Shown here in pieces: positions 34,801 through 44,300 of a stretch of 64,000 bases of DNA. The stretch spans positions 1-64,000 of the forward strand of contig NZ_JAGGOI010000053.1 of the NCBI RefSeq assembly GCF_018614585.1, read 5' to 3'. The notes under the pieces were generated by a model, which saw only the letters and a program-made list of their open reading frames with translations, had not been told where the DNA came from and ran no database searches. Within the stretch, counting starts at the first letter, position 1. Every line of letters begins with the position of its first letter. A program made the position numbers and the translations under genes. The stretch is from Streptomyces sp. ISL-1. GTDB taxonomy: Bacteria > Actinomycetota > Actinomycetes > Streptomycetales > Streptomycetaceae.

Positions 34801-37181
34801 AGGCCAAGTACCCCCACCTCAAGGACTACCCGGCCTTCACCGTCGACCCCCGCGACCGGGACAGGGTCCGTGAGTCCCTGCACGGCCAGCTGATCGCCAC
34901 CCAGCGCGGGGCCAACGGCGCGCTGCTCGCCGCCACCGGCGTACAGATCCCGGGGGTACTGGACGAGCTGTACGACGCGACCGGAGCCAAGCTCGGGCCG
35001 GTCTTCGACAACCGCGGCCGTTCCACACTCTCCCTCTGGGCGCCCACCGCCCAGTCCGTCTCCCTCGAGCTCGACGGGAAGACGGTCGCGATGCGGCGGA
35101 ACGGCGCGAGCGGCGTCTGGTCGGTCACCGGGCCGAAGAGCTGGGCCCAGAGGCCCTACCGCTACGCGGTCAAGGTCTGGGCACCGAGCGTGCAGAAGGT
35201 CGTCACCAACAAGGTCACCGACCCGTATTCCACCGCCCTGACCACCGACTCCGCCCGCAGCCTGGTCGTCGACCTCGCCGACCCGAAGCTCGCACCCGTG
35301 GGCTGGGCCTCGACGAAGAAGCCCACCGCCGTGCCACTGCGCGACGCGCAGATCCAGGAGCTGCACATCCGTGACTTCTCCGTCGCGGACCGCACATCGA
35401 ACCACCCCGGCCAGTACCTCGCCTTCACCGACCGCGGCTCGCAGGGCATGAGGCATCTGCGCGCGCTCGCCGCCGCCGGCGCCTCCTACGTCCATCTCCT
35501 GCCAGCCTTCGACATCGGCACCATCCCGGAGAGGAAGTCCGACCAGGCCTCACCCGCCTGCGACCTCAAGGCGTACGCACCCGACTCCGACGAGCAGCAG
35601 GCATGTATCGCCAAGGCCGCCGCGAAGGACGCGTACAACTGGGGCTACGACCCGCTGCACTACACCGTCCCCGAGGGCTCGTACGCCTCCGACCCGGAAG
35701 GGACCCGGCGTACGGTCGAATTCCGGCAGATGGTCCAGGGCCTGAACTCCAGCGGCCTGCGCACCGTCATGGACGTCGTCTACAACCACACCGTGGCGAG
35801 CGGCCAGGCCGACAAGTCCGTACTCGACAAGATCGTGCCCGGCTACTACCAGCGGCTCCTCGCCGACGGCACGGTGGCCACCTCCACCTGCTGCGCCAAC
35901 ACCGCGCCCGAGAACGCCATGATGGGCAAGCTCGTCGTCGACTCGGTCGTCACCTGGGCCAAGGAGTACAAGGTCGACGGCTTCCGCTTCGACCTGATGG
36001 GCCACCACCCGAAGGCCAACATCCTCGCGGTGCGCGCGGCCCTGGACAAGCTGACGTTCGCCCGGGACGGCGTCGACGGCAAGAAGATCATTCTCTACGG
36101 GGAGGGCTGGAACTTCGGGGAGATCGCGGACGACGCCCGCTTCGTCCAGGCCACCCAGAAGAACATGGCCGGGACGGGAGTGGCGACCTTCTCCGACCGG
36201 GCCCGTGACGCGGTGCGCGGCGGCGGCCCCTTCGACGAGGACCCGGGCGTCCAGGGCTTCGCCTCGGGGCTCTACACCGAGCCCAACTCCTCGCCGGCGA
36301 ATGGCACCGAGGCCCAGCAGAAGGCCCGGCTGCTGCACTACCAGGACCTGATCAAGGTCGGTCTTACGGGCAACCTCGCGGCGTACACCTTCACCGACAG
36401 CTCGGGCCGCACCGTCAAGGGCTCCGAGGTGGACTACAACGGCGCCCCGGCCGGTTACGCCTCCGCCCCGGGTGACGCCCTCGCCTACGCGGACGCCCAC
36501 GACAACGAATCCCTCTACGACGCTCTCGCCTTCAAGCTGCCGCCGGGTACGTCCCCGGCGGACCGCGCCCGTATGCAGGTGCTGGCGATGGCGACCGCGG
36601 CGCTCTCCCAGGGCCCCGCGCTCTCCCAGGCCGGGTCGGACCTGCTCCGCTCCAAGTCGCTGGACCGCAATTCGTACGACAGTGGCGACTGGTTCAACGC
36701 GGTCCACTGGGACTGCCGGGACGGCAACGGCTTCGGCCGCGGGCTGCCGCCGGAGCCCGACAACAAGTCCAAGTGGCCTTATGCCAAGCCCCTGTTGACG
36801 GCCGCGCCGCTCACGGTGGGATGTCCGCAGATCAATGGCGCCTCGGCCGCTTACCGTGATCTGCTCTCGATCCGCGCCAGTGAGCGGGCATTCAGCCTGG
36901 GCACGGCGGGCGAGGTGCAGTCCGCGGTCTCCTTCCCGCTCTCCGGGAAGGGCGAGACGCCGGGCGTGATCACGATGCGGGCCGGGGATCTGGTCGTCGT
37001 CTTCAACGCGACGCCCGAGCGGCAGACCCAGCGGGTCGCTGAGCTGGCCGGGAAGCCGTACGCCCTGCACCGTGTCCAGGCCGCGGGCGCGGACAGCGCC
37101 ACCAAGGCATCGTCGTACGAGGGGAGTTCAGGCAGCTTCACCGTTCCGGCGCGCACCGTCGCCGTCTTCGCCCGGGGCTGA
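31875..37181 (+). CDS. Secreted bifunctional alpha-amylase-pullulanase (two GH13 domains)
   Basis: 1768-residue exported protein fusing two complete GH13 enzymes. GTG 31875 is chosen for AAGGAGA upstream and the signal peptide that follows (ending AAGAA). Domain 1, about residues 45-610, is an amylase-type hydrolase: FFDVITNHTAD, GFRIDTVKH (Asp about 297), FGEVFA, FLGNHDMG. An Ig-like segment follows, then two tandem pullulanase-associated PUD/CBM41 modules (about 712-795 and 812-902, each with HY.R.DGDYD.W), a CBM48 (about 1040-1125, STLSLWAPTAQSV), and a type I pullulanase domain with VMDVVYNHT, GFRFDLMGHH (about 1369), YGEGWN (about 1408) and DAHDN (about 1541), and a DUF3372-like tail. 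It should debranch and hydrolyse starch or pullulan outside the cell. Similar amylase/dextrinase fusions are known in this Streptomyces locus. Confidence 0.93.
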   Translation: MTTTPRGAAIALAVALFAALIPAGSAAGAARPPAPPSDKALAAEPARHDLTREQFYFVLPDRFANGDTSNDRGGLAGSRLETGYDPADKGFYQGGDLKGLTQKLDYIKGLGTTAIWLAPIFKNRPVQGTGKDVSAGYHGYWITDFTQVDPHFGTNADLTKLIDKAHGKGMKVFFDVITNHTADTVDYAEKKYGYRPTGAYPYLDTEGRPFDDREGIGTVDAGSFPYTPTAGGKKVPAWLNDPTMYHNRGDSTFAGESAEYGDFSGLDDLWTERPEVVKGMEKIYEKWVRDFDIDGFRIDTVKHVDMDFWTQWATALDRYAAERGRDDFFMFGEVFAADPAITSPYVTRGRLDATLDFPFQDAARAFASQGAPAGKLAGVFGNDYRYTTDKANAYEQVTFLGNHDMGRIGTFLEQDNPKAEDAELLGRARLANELMFLSRGNPVIYYGDEQGFTGAGGDKDARQSLFASKTADYLDDDQIGTDRTHAVDAYDPAHPVYRSIAALSKLTKDHPALRNGVQQERYAKDSVYAFSRTDAKTRTGPIEYLVAANNGTAPKTVTVPVDAVDFRVLYGGSGTVHATEGKVTLTVPALSSVVLRAAKPLAEPAAGPTVTLKAPAAGATGTVEITADTSGGQLNRVVFAAQSGNGKWHTLGSADHAPYKVTQYIDRKVKATTPLRYKAVVVDSAGRTASALASSTAGQAPPPEKPVAVERDHAVVHYKRTDGDYDGWQLKSGDTTAPFTGRDAYGAFAWVKLPDGAATLPYTVEKNGTADGPRRTVDLARTGEVWIEQGKDGQADRAPDGAYPPQDKTKAVLHYHRPDGDYDSWGLHTWTGAASPTDWSKPLQPVRKDAYGVTFEVPLAAGATSLSYILHKGDQKDLPTDQSLDLATYGHEVRLLAGQPKYLLPQTGGAPSLDLAKAEAQWIGRDTVVWKVKATDATSQQLVYAKDGGISVVDGALSDEGRWLRLTPSALSDAQKAKYPHLKDYPAFTVDPRDRDRVRESLHGQLIATQRGANGALLAATGVQIPGVLDELYDATGAKLGPVFDNRGRSTLSLWAPTAQSVSLELDGKTVAMRRNGASGVWSVTGPKSWAQRPYRYAVKVWAPSVQKVVTNKVTDPYSTALTTDSARSLVVDLADPKLAPVGWASTKKPTAVPLRDAQIQELHIRDFSVADRTSNHPGQYLAFTDRGSQGMRHLRALAAAGASYVHLLPAFDIGTIPERKSDQASPACDLKAYAPDSDEQQACIAKAAAKDAYNWGYDPLHYTVPEGSYASDPEGTRRTVEFRQMVQGLNSSGLRTVMDVVYNHTVASGQADKSVLDKIVPGYYQRLLADGTVATSTCCANTAPENAMMGKLVVDSVVTWAKEYKVDGFRFDLMGHHPKANILAVRAALDKLTFARDGVDGKKIILYGEGWNFGEIADDARFVQATQKNMAGTGVATFSDRARDAVRGGGPFDEDPGVQGFASGLYTEPNSSPANGTEAQQKARLLHYQDLIKVGLTGNLAAYTFTDSSGRTVKGSEVDYNGAPAGYASAPGDALAYADAHDNESLYDALAFKLPPGTSPADRARMQVLAMATAALSQGPALSQAGSDLLRSKSLDRNSYDSGDWFNAVHWDCRDGNGFGRGLPPEPDNKSKWPYAKPLLTAAPLTVGCPQINGASAAYRDLLSIRASERAFSLGTAGEVQSAVSFPLSGKGETPGVITMRAGDLVVVFNATPERQTQRVAELAGKPYALHRVQAAGADSATKASSYEGSSGSFTVPARTVAVFARG

Positions 37182-37302
37182 ACGCCGCGGGTGCCCGCCG
37201 CCCGCCGTGACGCCGAGGTGCAGGCCGACCGGCTGACCCGGCTCGTCGGCGGGACCACGGAACTGCACTGTGCGCACGTGCCGCAAGAAGCGGCCGATCC
37301 GG

Positions 37303-37343
37303 CCGCGGCCGCACCGCCTGACTCACCGGCGGTGCGGCCGCGG
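37303..37343. terminator. Perfect 16-bp stem terminator after amylase-pullulanase
   Basis: CCGCGGCCGCACCGCC (37303-37318), 9-nt loop, GGCGGTGCGGCCGCGG (37328-37343). 122 bp past the pullulanase stop. Confidence 0.8.
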
Positions 37344-37495
37344 TCCTTGGTCTTCCGGCGCGGACACGCCGTACGCGGGCGGCCTTCGGCGATACGACTG
37401 TCCGTCGGACGCACAAGCGCGGGCAGCCGTGGCCAGGCCGCTGCGGCGGTGCATCGCCCGCAGGAGCTTCGCGCTCGACCTGCAGCCCGCTGATC

Positions 37496-37540
37496 GTCGA
37501 GCCCGTCGAGCCCGTCGAGCCCGTCGAGCCCGTCGAGACC
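37496..37540. repeat. Five tandem 9-bp units
   Basis: GTCGAGCCC repeated at 37496, 37505, 37514, 37523 and 37532 (last unit GTCGAGACC), with two more degenerate copies by 37580. Would encode Gly-Leu-Asp repeats on the minus strand. Confidence 0.9.
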
Positions 37541-37595
37541 GGGCGACACGGCGTCGAGCCCGTCGCTCCGCCGAGGTCCGCGACCTGGAGCCGTC

Positions 37596-38318
37596 CTACC
37601 GCAGGCGCTGAGCGGGCACCGCGGCCACCGCGGGCGCCAGCGACATCAGCCGGCCGACCAGATCGCCGAACGGCCCCTCGGCCGGCTCGTCCGCCAGAAT
37701 GCGCAGCAGGACGCCCGCCATCTCCTCGTCGTACGCCGCACTCACCGCGCACAGCGCCGCGAAGTCATGGACCAGCTGCAACTCCAGCTCGCCGCGCGGA
37801 ATCCGCCGCCCGTCCAGCCAGATCAGCGCGGTCGACTCGGCGAGCGACACCCAGGACCGTACGACCAACTGCAGCCGCGCCGACGGCGTCTCGATCCGCA
37901 GATGGGCCAGGATCTGCTCGTAGGCGGCCTGCCTGACCTCGTCGATCAACGCGTTCGCCCTCGACGAACCAACGGCGGGACCGCCCCGCATCAGCGCCGA
38001 GAAACCGGGCCCGTGGTCGTCCACGAAGTCGAAGAACCGGCCCATGACCCGCAGCAGCCGCGCCCCGAGCGGACCCTCCGGCGGCTCCAGGAACCGCCCG
38101 GCCAGCTCGTCGGCGGCCCGCCGCAGCGCTGCCTCGTACAGGCTCTGCTTCCCGGGAAAGTAGTGGTAGACGAGCGGCCGCGAGATGCCCGCGGCCGCTG
38201 CTATCTCGTCGATCGACACCTCGTCGGGGGAGCGGTGGCTGAACAGCTCCAGCGCCACACCGATCAGCTGCTGCCTGCGCTGCTCGACGCCCATCCTGCG
38301 GCGTACCCCGGTCGTCAT
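37596..38318 (-). CDS. TetR/AcrR family transcriptional regulator
   Basis: 240-residue TetR regulator. HTH at about residues 14-60 (GVALELFSHRSPDEVSIDEIAAAAGISRPLVYHYFPGK), then a long helical effector domain ending in an Ala/Val-rich tail. Ligand unknown. Last gene of four leftward genes (GH89, tyrosine phosphatase, sigma-like protein, TetR), with 107 bp to the gene upstream, so it may have its own promoter. ATG 38318 has a modest AGGG site. Confidence 0.88.
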   Translation of the reverse strand: MTTGVRRRMGVEQRRQQLIGVALELFSHRSPDEVSIDEIAAAAGISRPLVYHYFPGKQSLYEAALRRAADELAGRFLEPPEGPLGARLLRVMGRFFDFVDDHGPGFSALMRGGPAVGSSRANALIDEVRQAAYEQILAHLRIETPSARLQLVVRSWVSLAESTALIWLDGRRIPRGELELQLVHDFAALCAVSAAYDEEMAGVLLRILADEPAEGPFGDLVGRLMSLAPAVAAVPAQRLR

Positions 38319-38425
38319 ACGAACACCCTAACGGGCGTCGTACACAGGTCCAGGACCGGCCGCCCGCCCAGGCAGCGCGACCGTGGGGCCCGTGCGGCGG
38401 CCCCGGGAGGGGCCGCGAGAGCGGT

Positions 38426-40387
38426 TCAGTGCAGCGCGCCCACCCGACTGCCGTCCGCCAGACGGCCGTTCAACTCCGCCCGCGCGCCCGCCCGCGCGGG
38501 CACCGCCAGCAGCGTGCCCTGGGCGCTGCCGTCGACCCCGCCCGATGTCGCGAGCGACGTGAACTGCCCGCTGCCCGCCGCGAGTACGTACCACCGCCCC
38601 GCCCGCGACTTCCAGAGCACGCCCGCCAGCACCTTCGGATCCCGTACCCCGCAGGCAGACGAGTCCTCGGCCCGCGCCGCGATCGCGGCGGGGGCGCCGG
38701 CCTGCGTGCCCGGGGCCTGGAACTGGGCCATCACCCGGCTCCCGGTGCCCCGCCAGGTCTCCGCTCGGGTGCACAGCCAGTTCGCCGTGCCGTTCGAATC
38801 GGGCAGCGGCTGCTTCGCGTACTGCCACGAGTTGACGCTGCGCACACCGTGCGTCCGCACCCCGGGCAGCAGACAGGCCGTGCGGGCCCAGAACGCGCGC
38901 TCCGCCTTGCCGGTGACGTCCCGCGGGGCGGACGGCGGGCCCGAGGTGAGCCGGGCCGGGGTCAGTTCACCGAGGTCGGTCAGCAGCCGGTCGGCGGTTT
39001 CGTCGCGCAGCTCGAGCACGTCCCACGCCTTGCAGTCGCGCGCCTGCGCCGGGCTCGCCAGTGGGTCCGTGAGCCCGTCCTCGCCGCGCGACAGCGGTTG
39101 CGGCTCCGACGCCGGGTCGAGCAGGTCGAGTACGGATGTCTTCCGCACCCAGGGCGCGGTCAGATAGCGGACATTGCCGTCGGTGCGGCCTGCCACCAGT
39201 GCGCCCGCCGATGCGGCGTCCGCCCCGTCCGTACGCGCGAAGTCGAGCGCCACGCCGCCGGTGCCGTCCTTGGGCTCGGCGTACCGGACCACCCGCAGCC
39301 CGTCGTGCAGGAGCACCACATGCGCCTGGTCGACCTCGCCCGCGTACAGCAGCTGCGGCGGACCCATCGGCGGGCCGGGCGGTGTGCCGGGAGTCGCGGA
39401 GACCTGGACCGTGCTGCCGGGCCTGGCCCAGACGGCGAGTGCGCGGCGCAGCAGGGCGTTGTCATCGGTGAGAGAGCCGCGGGCCGGCCAGACGGAGAAG
39501 TCCGTACGGGAGGAGTGCTGCCACGCCGTGGGGGAGACCCGTGTCAACCGGTCGGGATCCAGGGCGGATTCGGCGGCGGGATTGCGTGCGTACGGCGGAG
39601 CGGCCGCACCGTCGGGGCCCCACCCGTCGCCCGGCAGCCCGAGCAGCGCGCCGCACACCGCGAGCGCCGCGGCCGCCACCAGCGCCGCCTTGACGTGCTG
39701 GCGGCGGCGCATCAGATCGGTGGGGCGCGCCTGCAGCGAACACGGGTCGAACTCCGGGGAGTCGAGCAGCGCGGCATCCCCCGCCGTGTCCATCCCGTCC
39801 GCCTCGGCGAGCGCCGCGTGCGGGTCCGTCACCCCGGCGGAGGTGAGGGCGTGACGTACATCGGCGTCGGGCAGCTCCTCCAGACCGCGCAGAACGTACG
39901 CCGCTCTGGCGGGCCCGGACAGCGCGGAGAGCCGCTGGTCCAGGGCGAGTTCATCGGCCCCGCCGGAGCGCGGGAAGACCCGCAGGCCCCAGACGTGCGG
40001 CAGCAGCGGCGGCAGCTGGGCGCGCTTCGGCCAGGCCGCCCGCTTCAGCGGAAGCCCGGCGTCCAGGGCCTGGCGCAGCACCCGCCCCCGTACATACGCA
40101 TAGCCGGGGTCGGCGTCGCCCAGCGCGCGGCGGGAGGGCGGGATCGCGGCGTCCGTGGCTCCCGTGGGTGTGGTGCGGCCGCGCGGGAGCGAGCGCTGCA
40201 CGAGGGCGTGCGCGGTCAGCACACGGCGGTTGCGCCCGAGAGAGGGAGGCAGTACGAGATAGGCGATCCGCACGAGCCGGGTGTAGTGCTCGACCAGGGC
40301 AGCCTCGGCCTGTTCGACGGAGACAGGGCCGGGGGCGGGAGCAGGGGCCGGTGGGGCGGGCGTGGTGACTACATCCTGTGGGCGCAC
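38426..40387 (-). CDS. Sigma-factor-like N-terminus fused to membrane helix and extracytoplasmic domain
   Basis: 653 residues, not matching a named family I know, though I believe related proteins occur across Streptomyces. Residues 20-50 (EAALVEHYTRLVRIAYLVL) resemble ECF sigma region 2, and 155-195 (LSGPARAAYVLRGLEELPDADVRHAL) resemble region 4; the link is degenerate and the basic promoter-binding residues are not obvious. A single membrane helix follows at 232-252, then about 400 residues predicted outside the cell, Cys-containing (CKAW, ACLLPG, WLCTR, SACGV) and without recognisable enzyme motifs. Start GTG 40387. This topology would tether a sigma-like domain to the membrane with an external sensor. 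Function is inference only. Confidence 0.7.
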   Translation of the reverse strand: MRPQDVVTTPAPPAPAPAPGPVSVEQAEAALVEHYTRLVRIAYLVLPPSLGRNRRVLTAHALVQRSLPRGRTTPTGATDAAIPPSRRALGDADPGYAYVRGRVLRQALDAGLPLKRAAWPKRAQLPPLLPHVWGLRVFPRSGGADELALDQRLSALSGPARAAYVLRGLEELPDADVRHALTSAGVTDPHAALAEADGMDTAGDAALLDSPEFDPCSLQARPTDLMRRRQHVKAALVAAAALAVCGALLGLPGDGWGPDGAAAPPYARNPAAESALDPDRLTRVSPTAWQHSSRTDFSVWPARGSLTDDNALLRRALAVWARPGSTVQVSATPGTPPGPPMGPPQLLYAGEVDQAHVVLLHDGLRVVRYAEPKDGTGGVALDFARTDGADAASAGALVAGRTDGNVRYLTAPWVRKTSVLDLLDPASEPQPLSRGEDGLTDPLASPAQARDCKAWDVLELRDETADRLLTDLGELTPARLTSGPPSAPRDVTGKAERAFWARTACLLPGVRTHGVRSVNSWQYAKQPLPDSNGTANWLCTRAETWRGTGSRVMAQFQAPGTQAGAPAAIAARAEDSSACGVRDPKVLAGVLWKSRAGRWYVLAAGSGQFTSLATSGGVDGSAQGTLLAVPARAGARAELNGRLADGSRVGALH

Positions 40388-40470
40388 GTTCAGCAGAACG
40401 AGCGAATGGTCCTATGGTCACCGGCACATCGCGATCGGAGTGCCGGGCGGTGGCGCCGACCGGGCCGCGC

Positions 40471-41265
40471 TCAGCCGGCCAGTCGCTCGTGGATGCGCTC
40501 GATGGCCGCCGCGGGGACGCCGAGCCCCTCATGCACGTACTTCTCCATCGTGCCGTAGCGGGCGTCGACCTCGTCCAGCGCCGCGGCCAGATACTCCGGC
40601 GCCACGCCGATGACCGCGAGGGCGGTCTCGGGGTCGCCGCCCTGCGCGATGTATCCCTCGACGAGCGGGGCGAAGGCCTGCCGTACCGCCGGGTTGACGG
40701 CCAGATACTCCTCCTCGACGGTCTCCGGCTCCGCGCCGAGCAGGGTGAGGACGATCGTCGCGGCCCAGCCGGTGCGGTCCTTGCCCGCCGTGCAGTGGAA
40801 GAGCAGCGGGCCGGACTCGGGGTCGGCGACCTCATTGAGGAAGGCGCCGTAGGCGGCGCGCGCCGAGCTGGTGGTGACAAAGCCCCGGTAGGTGTCGGCG
40901 AACAGCGCCTGTGCCCGGCCGCCGCCCAACTCCCGCTCGGCGAGCACCGGATCGGCCAGCACCTGCTTGAGCCGCGCGGCGACCGGCATCCGGTCGGCCG
41001 CCACCCGGTCGGCGAGCACATCGGCGAGCAGCAGCCGCCCGCCCGGCGGGACGCGGTCCGGGCGGGCGATGCGCTCGGCCGCGGTGCGGAAGTCGACTAC
41101 CGTACGGATCGCGAGTGCGGCGACGGCCGGATCGGCGTCGGGGTCGAGCCGGTCGAGCGACCCGGAGCGGAAGAGCTGACCGGATCGGACGGAACGGCCG
41201 CAGCGCAGGGGAGTGCCGCCGAGGGCGCGGAGGTTGGCGACGGTGGTCGCGGGGATCGCGGTCAT
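40471..41265 (-). CDS. Tyrosine/serine protein phosphatase (PTP-like)
   Basis: 264-residue protein of the bacterial PtpB/Y_phosphatase3 type. The P-loop HCTAGKDRTGW carries the catalytic Cys and Arg; the N-terminal NLRALGG and RSGSL motifs and the general-acid region precede it. May dephosphorylate proteins or phosphoinositides, as MptpB-type enzymes do both. Start ATG 41265 with AGGGAG. Between the GH89 gene (69 bp) and the sigma-like gene (83 bp) on the same strand. No signal peptide, so intracellular unless exported by another route. Confidence 0.9.
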   Translation of the reverse strand: MTAIPATTVANLRALGGTPLRCGRSVRSGQLFRSGSLDRLDPDADPAVAALAIRTVVDFRTAAERIARPDRVPPGGRLLLADVLADRVAADRMPVAARLKQVLADPVLAERELGGGRAQALFADTYRGFVTTSSARAAYGAFLNEVADPESGPLLFHCTAGKDRTGWAATIVLTLLGAEPETVEEEYLAVNPAVRQAFAPLVEGYIAQGGDPETALAVIGVAPEYLAAALDEVDARYGTMEKYVHEGLGVPAAAIERIHERLAG

Positions 41266-41334
41266 GGCGGGCGGCTCCCTGACTCAGCACATCGATATCT
41301 ACTGGATCTACCGGAAAGCCCTTTTTCCGTAGAT

Positions 41335-44300
41335 TCACTGGGGAACGGTAGTCGACGGCCGCTCCGTGATCGACCACCCGCTGAACCGCACCGTGCCCCG
41401 GGCCCCGCTGCCGCCGCCGGCGGCGCTCATGAACAGCCCGACGTCCTGGGCGCCGGCGGCCCCCGGCACGGACACCGTGGCGATGGTGCGCCAGGTGGCG
41501 CCGCCGTCGGTCGAGCAGGTTCCGGTGAAGGAGGTCCCCGCGTTGCGGGTGAGCCTCAGCAGTACCGGGGCCCTGACGCCGGTGATGCGCTTGAACGTGT
41601 CCAGAGTGCCGTCGCCGTTCGTGTCGTACGACAGCACGATGCCCTGGCCGGGTGTCGCGGCCAGATTCAGGAAGCCGGCGGCGCCGGGGGTGGCCAGGCC
41701 GTTGCGTGCGACGATGCCCGCCCGGGCCCAACTGCTCGTGTTCTCCTGCGAGTCCACGCGCAGGACGACGCTCGCGCCCTCCGTCAGCGCGGCCTCCCGG
41801 TAGGCGGTGCCGAAGTGGGTGGTGCCCCGCCACAGATCGTTGCCCGCGCCGTTGATCGCGAAGCGGTCGCCGAGCTGTCCGAAGACGGCCGCGTTGCTGG
41901 TGAAGGTGCGCCACCCGGCCTCCAGTGGCGATGCCACGAAAAGCGCGCCCTTCTGGGTGACGGCCACCGGGTCCTCTCCGCGCGGGCCGTACTGCGTGCG
42001 CAGTTCGTACGGCATGGGGCGCAGCGGCTCGGTGAGAGGTTCGGCCGGGGCCGTCACCCGCCAGGAGACGGTGCCGGTGGCGCCCGCCGGGACGCTGCTC
42101 AGGAAGGGGTCGCCCTGAGGTTCTGCGTCCAGGCCGGTCAGCGCGAAGTCGACGCGGCCGGTGGGGCGCAGCCCGCTGAGGTTGCGGAAAGCGGCCGTGA
42201 CGGTGCCGGTGCTGCCGGGCGTGAAGGCGGGCGGATCGGCGCTGACGTCGACGAAGCCCTGGTAGGGAGCCGCGGCGAGGGTGTCGTACACCCGCCGGGC
42301 CGTGCGGTACGCGTCACCCGTCGCCCGCACCGGATAGGCGCGCCGGTCCTTCGTCCAGGCCTCCTCCGCCGGATACCAGTCGAAGGCCCTCGGCGCGCGG
42401 CCCTCGGCCATCGCGGCGGCCTGCTCGTCCAGATACGCCTCCCACTGCGGCACATGGACGTCGTTGATCAGCCCGTGCCAGTCGCGGTTGGCGTAATTGC
42501 TGAGCTCGGCCGCCGCCGCCCGGTCCGCCCAGGTGGTGATGAGAGCCCTGGCGGTGCGCTCCAGCTCCACCGCCTCGTCCGCGCTGGTGGCCAGCCGTTT
42601 GGCGTCCTGAAGCCAGGGGCCGAGAAGGAAGGAACGGTGGCAGCCGGCCATCGTGTCGCTCAGCCGCATCAGCTTCAGCCATAGCGCGGTGAGGGCGCGG
42701 AAGGTGTCAACGTCCTTGTTGAGACAGGCGGCGCGCAGTGGGAGCTGCAGCGTGCGGGAGCGGTTGGCGAGTGCCTGACGGGCCAGGTCGGTCACATCGT
42801 GGCGGTAGGCGTCACTGTCGCGCAGCGACGGCCGTACGCCGAGCAGCGCCGCGAAAGCCCGGTCGAACGCCGCCGGGTCGAAGGCGGTGCCGATGGACCC
42901 GGTCATGCTGGGACGGCGGCAGAACAGCGAGTCGTAGGGGCGGCCGTCGGTGCTGGTGAGCTTGTACGCGGTGGCGGCGAGCGCGGCGAAGGCGGTGCGC
43001 GCCGAGCTGTCCTCGCCGCCGTAGCGGATCTGGGCGTACTCGGCGAACCACGCCTCCCGGTCGATCCGCTCCTCGCGCCAGGCGAGTTCGCTGAACAGCT
43101 CCAGGGCGGCGGGGTCGCGCTCGGCGGCCTCCGGCATGTACGCGGTGCCGGCCAGCGCGCTGCCCGGCTTGTCGCGCCAGGCGGTGAACTTGGCGGTCCA
43201 CCGGTCGGTGTTCGCCCCGATGGTGGTGCGCCCGCCGAAGTTCGGGATGGTGCCGAACGCGTACGGCGCGCCGCCCCAGGCCGTCTCCCGGTCGGTGACC
43301 GTGTCCAGGTCGGAGAGCCCGTCGACGATCAGCACCCGGTCGGTGTCGATGGCATCGAGGAGTGCGGGCCGAGGGTTGGCCTGCCAGCCGAGGATGACCC
43401 AGGTGGCCCCGGGGCGGGCGGTGTGCAGGGACGTCTCCACGGCGCGTGCGGCGTCCGCCACCGGGACATCCCCGGCGGTGCCGCCCTCGTGCAGCAGGTC
43501 CATCTTGAAGTGGCCGACCTCGCCGAACAGTTCGGACTGGTGCCGGTAGAAGGCGGCGGCGACGTCGGCGAAGCTCTGGGTGCGCGGGTCGAGCCAGTCG
43601 GGGCGGCGCAGCCCGTTCCAGCTGCCCTGCGGGATGACGCGGGCGTCGCCGGGGTTGCGGGCGACAAAGCCGTCCGGGACCGTGCCGAAGTAGCCGGGCA
43701 GGACCGGGTGCATGCCGAGTTCGCGCATCCGGTCGCAGATCCGTCTGCCGAGGTCGGTACGTCTGCCGATGAGCCCGGGGGAGAGGGGGCCGCCGTACTC
43801 GCTCATGTTCTGCAGCAGCCACCACGGCTGGTGAGAGGGAGCGGGCAGCCAGGTGCGGGACTCTGTGTCGGAGTAGCCGAAGTCCATGAGCAGCCGGTGG
43901 TAGACGGCCTCCTGGCCGGGTGTCACCAGCACCTCGTTGCAGCCGTGCAGGGCGAGGACGTCGATCAGCCGCTCCCAGCGGGCCCAGTCGGCGTACGGGG
44001 CGGTGTAGCCGTCATGCGTGTCGTTGTAGGCGAACCGGTGCGGGACAGTCGCCGACCGCTCGAGCGCCGTTCGGGGCGCCGGCAGCAGCGCGGGCAGATC
44101 CAGCTGGCTCCCCGACCATGAGATGTGCGCGCGGCAGACGTACTTGAGGTACCAGTGCACGCCGGTGAGGAGTACGGCGGGGCTGGTGCCGGCAACCTCG
44201 ATACGGCCTCTCGAGCCGGTGACCCGGAAGCGCTCGGGTCCCTCCAGCGCTCGGAGCCGGAACTGGCCGGCGTGCCGGGGCAGCAGCCGCTGGAGTGCGG

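Larger units (their letters stand above)
37182..37595. other. 414-bp gap between pullulanase and TetR genes
   Basis: Contains the 16-bp stem terminator and a 9-bp tandem array (37496-37540). Short open frames here are Arg/Ala-rich with no recognisable domain, no good ribosome site and no codon signal that separates them from noise. I see no supportable gene. Confidence 0.6.

Noticed and set aside
32274..35495. 1073-codon antisense frame over amylase-pullulanase
   Set aside because: Gly/Val/Arg-rich shadow of a clear GH13 coding frame with intact catalytic motifs.
37191..37493. 100-codon + frame between pullulanase and TetR
   Set aside because: Contains the terminator stem, lacks a ribosome site and resembles no protein.
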